Shown here in pieces: positions 5,984-8,512 of a stretch of DNA of 8,512 nucleotides. The notes below the pieces were generated by a model. It saw only the letters and a program-made list of their open reading frames with translations. It was not told the origin of the DNA and searched no databases. The stretch is from Pseudomonadota bacterium (GTDB taxonomy: Bacteria > Myxococcota > Polyangia > Polyangiales > Polyangiaceae), in assembly GCA_023419055.1 (NCBI GenBank), contig JAEZYO010000628.1, forward strand, positions 1 through 8,512. The letters run 5' to 3'. The position numbers and the translations under genes are program-made. Every line of letters begins with the position of its first letter. Position 1 is the stretch's first letter.

Positions 5984-6205
5984 GGCAAACAATAGGAACC
6001 CTAGCAACAGCTGCCCCGAGTCTCTTTCGACCATTCGAATGTCCGGCGCTCCTCCTTCGCGAGCCGGCTACGGAGGGGCTCGAAAAGTTCGCTCATGGTC
6101 GCTCCCCGGCCCGGCCGGAGAGGGCGGCGCTCGGGGTGTGCCCGCGCGAGCCGCCCGACGTTCGAGGGGTGGGCGGCGCACGCATTCCTTACTACCATCG
6201 GTCTC
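5984..6205. other. Divergent intergenic spacer with a 10-base palindrome
   Basis: This spacer lies between the leftward GH6 gene and the rightward small lipoprotein gene. It contains the perfect palindrome CATTCGAATG (6032-6041) and, on the minus strand, AAGGAGGAG (about 6050-6058), which sits about 14 bases before the GH6 frame's outermost ATG. An A/T-rich stretch (5985-6005) close to the GH6 start could be part of its promoter. Nothing here looks coding. Confidence 0.45.
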
Positions 6206-6640
6206 ATGCTGGGCCTCACCCGTCGCGTGCTTTGCCAGTTCGGCCTGCTCGCCGCGAGCGCCGTCGGCTGCGGGAGTAAGCAAAGCGCAAGCTCGGCCGA
6301 CACGGTGAGCTCCGCGCAACAACAGCTCCTCGGCCGCTGGGTTTTGATCCGGTACCAACCGGACGAGGCGCTCGAGCTCATGCTCGCGAACCTGTTGAAC
6401 GCTCAGATCGGCGTCCTCACGCTCGAGTTCACGGGCCAGGTCATGAAGGCGCAGGGAGTAGGGATCAGCACCCAGCGCGCCTACCAGGTGGTCGAAGCGG
6501 CGGGAAACCAGTTCCGTCTCGTCCTCAGCGATCCCGACGGCGTGACCTACAACATCGCGGGCGCCTTCCAAGGGCCCGAGCTCGAGTTCATTTCTCAGAC
6601 CTCGCCTTGGCGCGGCCGCGGCAGATTGCGCCGCCTCTGA
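6206..6640 (+). CDS. Small predicted lipoprotein of unknown function
   Basis: A 144-residue protein I cannot assign. Residues 1-21 form a signal peptide (two Arg, then a hydrophobic stretch) ending in AVGC, so Cys22 would be lipidated. A Ser/Ala/Gln linker follows. The mature part opens with LLGRW (41-45) and then alternating polar and hydrophobic stretches: LTLEFTG (71-77), QVVEAAGNQFRLVLSD (94-109), YNIAGAFQGPELEF (115-128). This resembles a small beta-barrel or sandwich of the lipocalin-like 'LxGxW' kind, but the match is loose. It ends in a run of Arg. The frame is open from an ATG at 6095, but those 37 extra residues are Arg/Gly-rich with no signal, so 6206 is preferred, although it lacks a clear ribosome site. 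It faces the thioredoxin gene with 16 bases between stops. Confidence 0.8.
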   Translation: MLGLTRRVLCQFGLLAASAVGCGSKQSASSADTVSSAQQQLLGRWVLIRYQPDEALELMLANLLNAQIGVLTLEFTGQVMKAQGVGISTQRAYQVVEAAGNQFRLVLSDPDGVTYNIAGAFQGPELEFISQTSPWRGRGRLRRL

Positions 6641-6656
6641 CTGCGAGCCGCGAAGG

Positions 6657-7304
6657 CTACTTTTCGACCTTGCCCGGCAAGAGCGGGAAGCTGACTTCGC
6701 CGTCGATGGGCTTTCCGGACAGGAAGGCTTCGATCACCGGAACAATCTCGTTCTCGAACGCTTCCCCGCCCCAGAAATAACGGAGCTTGCCCTCGCTGTC
6801 GTAGAGGAAGCTCGCGGGAAGCATGCCGGGCCAGCGCGGGTTCAAGTCTTGCTTGAGCACGTCGAGCGGCGGCTTGGCCAAATAGGTCTTCAGGGTGATG
6901 CCGTTGGCGCGCAGGAACGAGAGCGCCTTCGGCGCGTCCTGCGGCTCGTCCACCGACACGAGCAAAAGTGCGACCCCTTGCGCGGCGAGGTTTCCCTCCA
7001 GCGCCTGGAGCATCGGAACCTCACGCCGGCATGGGCCGCACCAGCTCGCCCACGCGTTCACGAGCGTCGCCTTCTTTCCGGAGCGAGCAATCTTTTCTCG
7101 CAGCCCGGCTCCGGTAATCATCTCGAGCTCTTCGGGCGCGGCGGCGCTCGTCGCGCGCGGAGCCGCGCTCTGAGCGGTGACGCCGCTCGCGCTCGACGGT
7201 GCGTCTTCGCGCTCTGCGTCCGTCGCGCGTCGCCCGCAAGCCGAAAGAGCGCTGACGGACGCGAGCACGAGACAGAGCTGTCGCGTGAAACGAGCGAGGA
7301 TCAT
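6657..7304 (-). CDS. TlpA/ResA-like thioredoxin-fold lipoprotein
   Basis: A 215-residue exported thiol-disulfide oxidoreductase. Residues 1-22 are a signal peptide with lipobox LSAC (Cys23). A disordered Ser/Ala/Thr linker (about 30-58) precedes the thioredoxin domain (about 60-200). The redox site is WCGPC (88-92), preceded by TLVNAWAS as in TlpA/ResA proteins. LLLVSVDE (113-120) and the cis-proline region MLPASFLYD (161-169) complete the fold. Such proteins act outside the inner membrane, usually reducing or exchanging disulfides, for example in cytochrome c assembly, but no cytochrome gene is near. Its ATG overlaps the TGA of the upstream Cys-rich gene as ATGA (7301-7304), with no ribosome site of its own, so it is probably translated by coupling. 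A GTG at 7325 is a possible longer start. The neighbour suggests it handles that protein's disulfides; this is inference. Confidence 0.93.
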   Translation of the reverse strand: MILARFTRQLCLVLASVSALSACGRRATDAEREDAPSSASGVTAQSAAPRATSAAAPEELEMITGAGLREKIARSGKKATLVNAWASWCGPCRREVPMLQALEGNLAAQGVALLLVSVDEPQDAPKALSFLRANGITLKTYLAKPPLDVLKQDLNPRWPGMLPASFLYDSEGKLRYFWGGEAFENEIVPVIEAFLSGKPIDGEVSFPLLPGKVEK

Positions 7305-8512
7305 TCGGCCGATGGGGTGATGCACTGATCGGTCGTGTCGTCACACACCAGGTCTTCGGCGGTGCAGTCCTTGACGACGTCCCAATCCATGCGGCTTGCC
7401 GCACATACCTTGAGCACCCCGGCCTGACAAGTGTGCTCGCCCGTCGCGCACACGTAGCAGGTCTTGCCCGCCATGTTGCACATGCCGGCGCCGCAGCTCC
7501 GCTGCACCGGGTTCTTCTGCCCGTCGTCGGAGCAGAGTTTGAGATCACCGTTCGTCTCGCAGGACCAGGTGCCGGGAGAGCAGATGTCGCACTGCTGGTG
7601 CTTGTCGTCGCAGATCCCGGACCCGCAGTCGCTCACCGTGCTGTAGCCGGTCTGACCCGCGTTGCACTTCTGAAGCTCGTTCTCGCCCGTGCACTGGTAG
7701 TCCGTCGGGGCACAAGCCGGCGCGTCGCACTTCTTGTCGGCGACGTTGCAGAGCGCGTTGGTGTCGCACGTGGCGGAGAGCGCCCACCCCGTCTGCGTCG
7801 CGTTGCAGACCTCGAGGCGCTTGTCGTTGCAGCGATAGTCCCCCGCCTTGCAGGGCGCGCTCTGACACTTCTTGCCGGTCGCGTCGCAGTGCGCCTTCGA
7901 CTGACAGGTGTCGATGAGGTCCCAGCCCGTGAGCTGCGAGTTACACTGCTCGAGGCGCGCATCGTTGCAGCGATAGACGTTCGGCTCGCACGCCGGCGGG
8001 TCGCAGCGCCCTTTGCTCTCGTTGCAGAGGTCGTCGCTGGCGCAGGTACCGACCATCGTGAACCCGTCCAGACCCGAGTTGCACTTGAGCAGCGTCTTGC
8101 CCTGGCAGTCGTACGACCCTTGCGTGCACTTCTGCTGAATGCACTTGCCCGCGTCGTCGTCGCAGAGCGCGTTCGTGATGCAGTCTTCCTCGTCCTCCCA
8201 GCCCATCTGGTCATCGGCGCAGACCTGGAGCTCGCTGCCGCTGCACTGGTACTCCCCGGGCATGCAGGGGGAAGGCGTGCACGTCGCCTGGGACGCGCTG
8301 CAGTGAGCGGCCGTGGCGCACTTGGGCCCGACGGGCTGGAAGCCCGTCCGATCCGCGTTGCAGACCTGGAGTTGCCCGGTCGCATCGCACGAGAACTCGG
8401 CGGGAGCACACACCGGCGGGTCGCAGACACCGCTCCCCTCGTTGCAGAGCGGCGTACTGTCGCACGTGTCCTGAGGCTCCCAGTGATCGCGTCCGGGCGG
8501 ACAGGCGTAGAG
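7301..8512 (-). CDS. Cys-rich tandem-repeat protein, N-terminus beyond the window
   Basis: The frame stays open to the right edge, so the gene is cut at its 5' end; 403 codons are visible and the start is not. The visible part is made almost wholly of a six-cysteine module of 44-48 residues: eight complete copies plus part of a ninth. The pattern is C-x6-C, about 7-8 residues, C, about 11-13 residues, C, 4-6 residues, C, 6 residues, C. It carries a common core of aromatic/xC, LxxCN and TGW. That makes 52 cysteines in all, so the protein must be outside the cytoplasm and disulfide-bonded. Similar repeats occur in large myxobacterial surface proteins, from general knowledge, not a search. The function is unknown; adhesion or structural surface roles are guesses. 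The C-terminus ends at CITPSAE with no sorting signal. The thioredoxin gene follows with a 4-base overlap. Confidence 0.9.
   Translation of the reverse strand, partial: LYACPPGRDHWEPQDTCDSTPLCNEGSGVCDPPVCAPAEFSCDATGQLQVCNADRTGFQPVGPKCATAAHCSASQATCTPSPCMPGEYQCSGSELQVCADDQMGWEDEEDCITNALCDDDAGKCIQQKCTQGSYDCQGKTLLKCNSGLDGFTMVGTCASDDLCNESKGRCDPPACEPNVYRCNDARLEQCNSQLTGWDLIDTCQSKAHCDATGKKCQSAPCKAGDYRCNDKRLEVCNATQTGWALSATCDTNALCNVADKKCDAPACAPTDYQCTGENELQKCNAGQTGYSTVSDCGSGICDDKHQQCDICSPGTWSCETNGDLKLCSDDGQKNPVQRSCGAGMCNMAGKTCYVCATGEHTCQAGVLKVCAASRMDWDVVKDCTAEDLVCDDTTDQCITPSAE
7304..8410 (-). repeat. Eight tandem six-cysteine repeats
   Basis: Unit starts (first Cys codon, minus strand) are at 8410, 8266, 8128, 7990, 7852, 7714, 7582 and 7450. 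The spacing is 144 bases, then 138 four times, then 132 twice, with a final unit of 147 up to the stop. Units 3-5 are the most alike; the last three are diverged and shorter, with TGW lost or altered. The pattern suggests expansion by unequal exchange in the middle and older copies at the C-terminus. Confidence 0.9.

Noticed and set aside
4679..5995. 438-codon open frame on the + strand opposite the ParB-like and GH6 genes
   Set aside because: It runs antisense to two genes with clear family motifs. Its product is a low-information Arg/Leu/Val-rich sequence typical of high-GC shadow frames.
6095..6205. ATG start giving 37 more residues on the small lipoprotein
   Set aside because: The extension is Arg/Gly-rich and would bury the signal peptide; the ATG at 6206 gives a normal lipoprotein signal.
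7304..8410. CRISPR-like regular repetition
   Set aside because: The ~138-base periodicity is a diverged protein-coding repeat with no identical short repeats or spacers.
8411..8413. GTG as the start of the Cys-rich protein
   Set aside because: The frame continues upstream to the window edge with the same cysteine pattern, so this GTG is an internal Val codon.

Overview
The window reads as chromosomal DNA of a high-GC Gram-negative predator or saprophyte, most likely a myxobacterium of the Polyangiales/Sorangium type. This is inferred from the strong G/C third-position bias, the many lipoprotein signal peptides, the plant-polysaccharide hydrolases, an RRM protein with a glycine tail, a ParB-like protein with a Lys/Ala-rich histone H1-like tail, and a Cys-rich repeat protein. 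No rRNA, tRNA, CRISPR, insertion sequence or phage gene is visible.

Layout. Bases 1-57 hold the tail of a gene entering from the left. At 165-1778 (+) is a complete GH28 polygalacturonase-type enzyme. It runs tail to tail into a single-pass membrane protein (1775-2509, -) with a proline-rich, acidic pentapeptide-repeat exterior; the two stop codons share one CTAG. A 417-base divergent spacer (2510-2926) follows, holding two hairpins just before an RRM RNA-binding protein (2927-3289, +). Next is a small Cys/His protein of unknown role (3406-3795, +). A ParB-domain protein (3805-4806, -) and a GH6 beta-1,4-glucanase lipoprotein (4859-5983, -) come next. After a short divergent spacer is a small unknown lipoprotein (6206-6640, +), facing a TlpA-like thioredoxin lipoprotein (6657-7304, -). 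The right end (7301-8512, -) is a Cys-rich repeat protein cut by the window edge.

How the genes work together. The two glycoside hydrolases fit use of pectin and cellulose at the cell surface. The most suggestive arrangement is at the right end: a protein with six cysteines in every ~46-residue repeat lies directly upstream of an exported thioredoxin-fold protein with a WCGPC site. Their stop and start overlap as ATGA, so the pair looks translationally coupled and may form a client plus its dedicated disulfide catalyst. Several gene ends carry GC-rich hairpins without a following T run.

Limits: all functions come from motifs read by eye. Starts of the GH28, GH6, ParB-like and small lipoprotein genes are uncertain by up to a few tens of codons.
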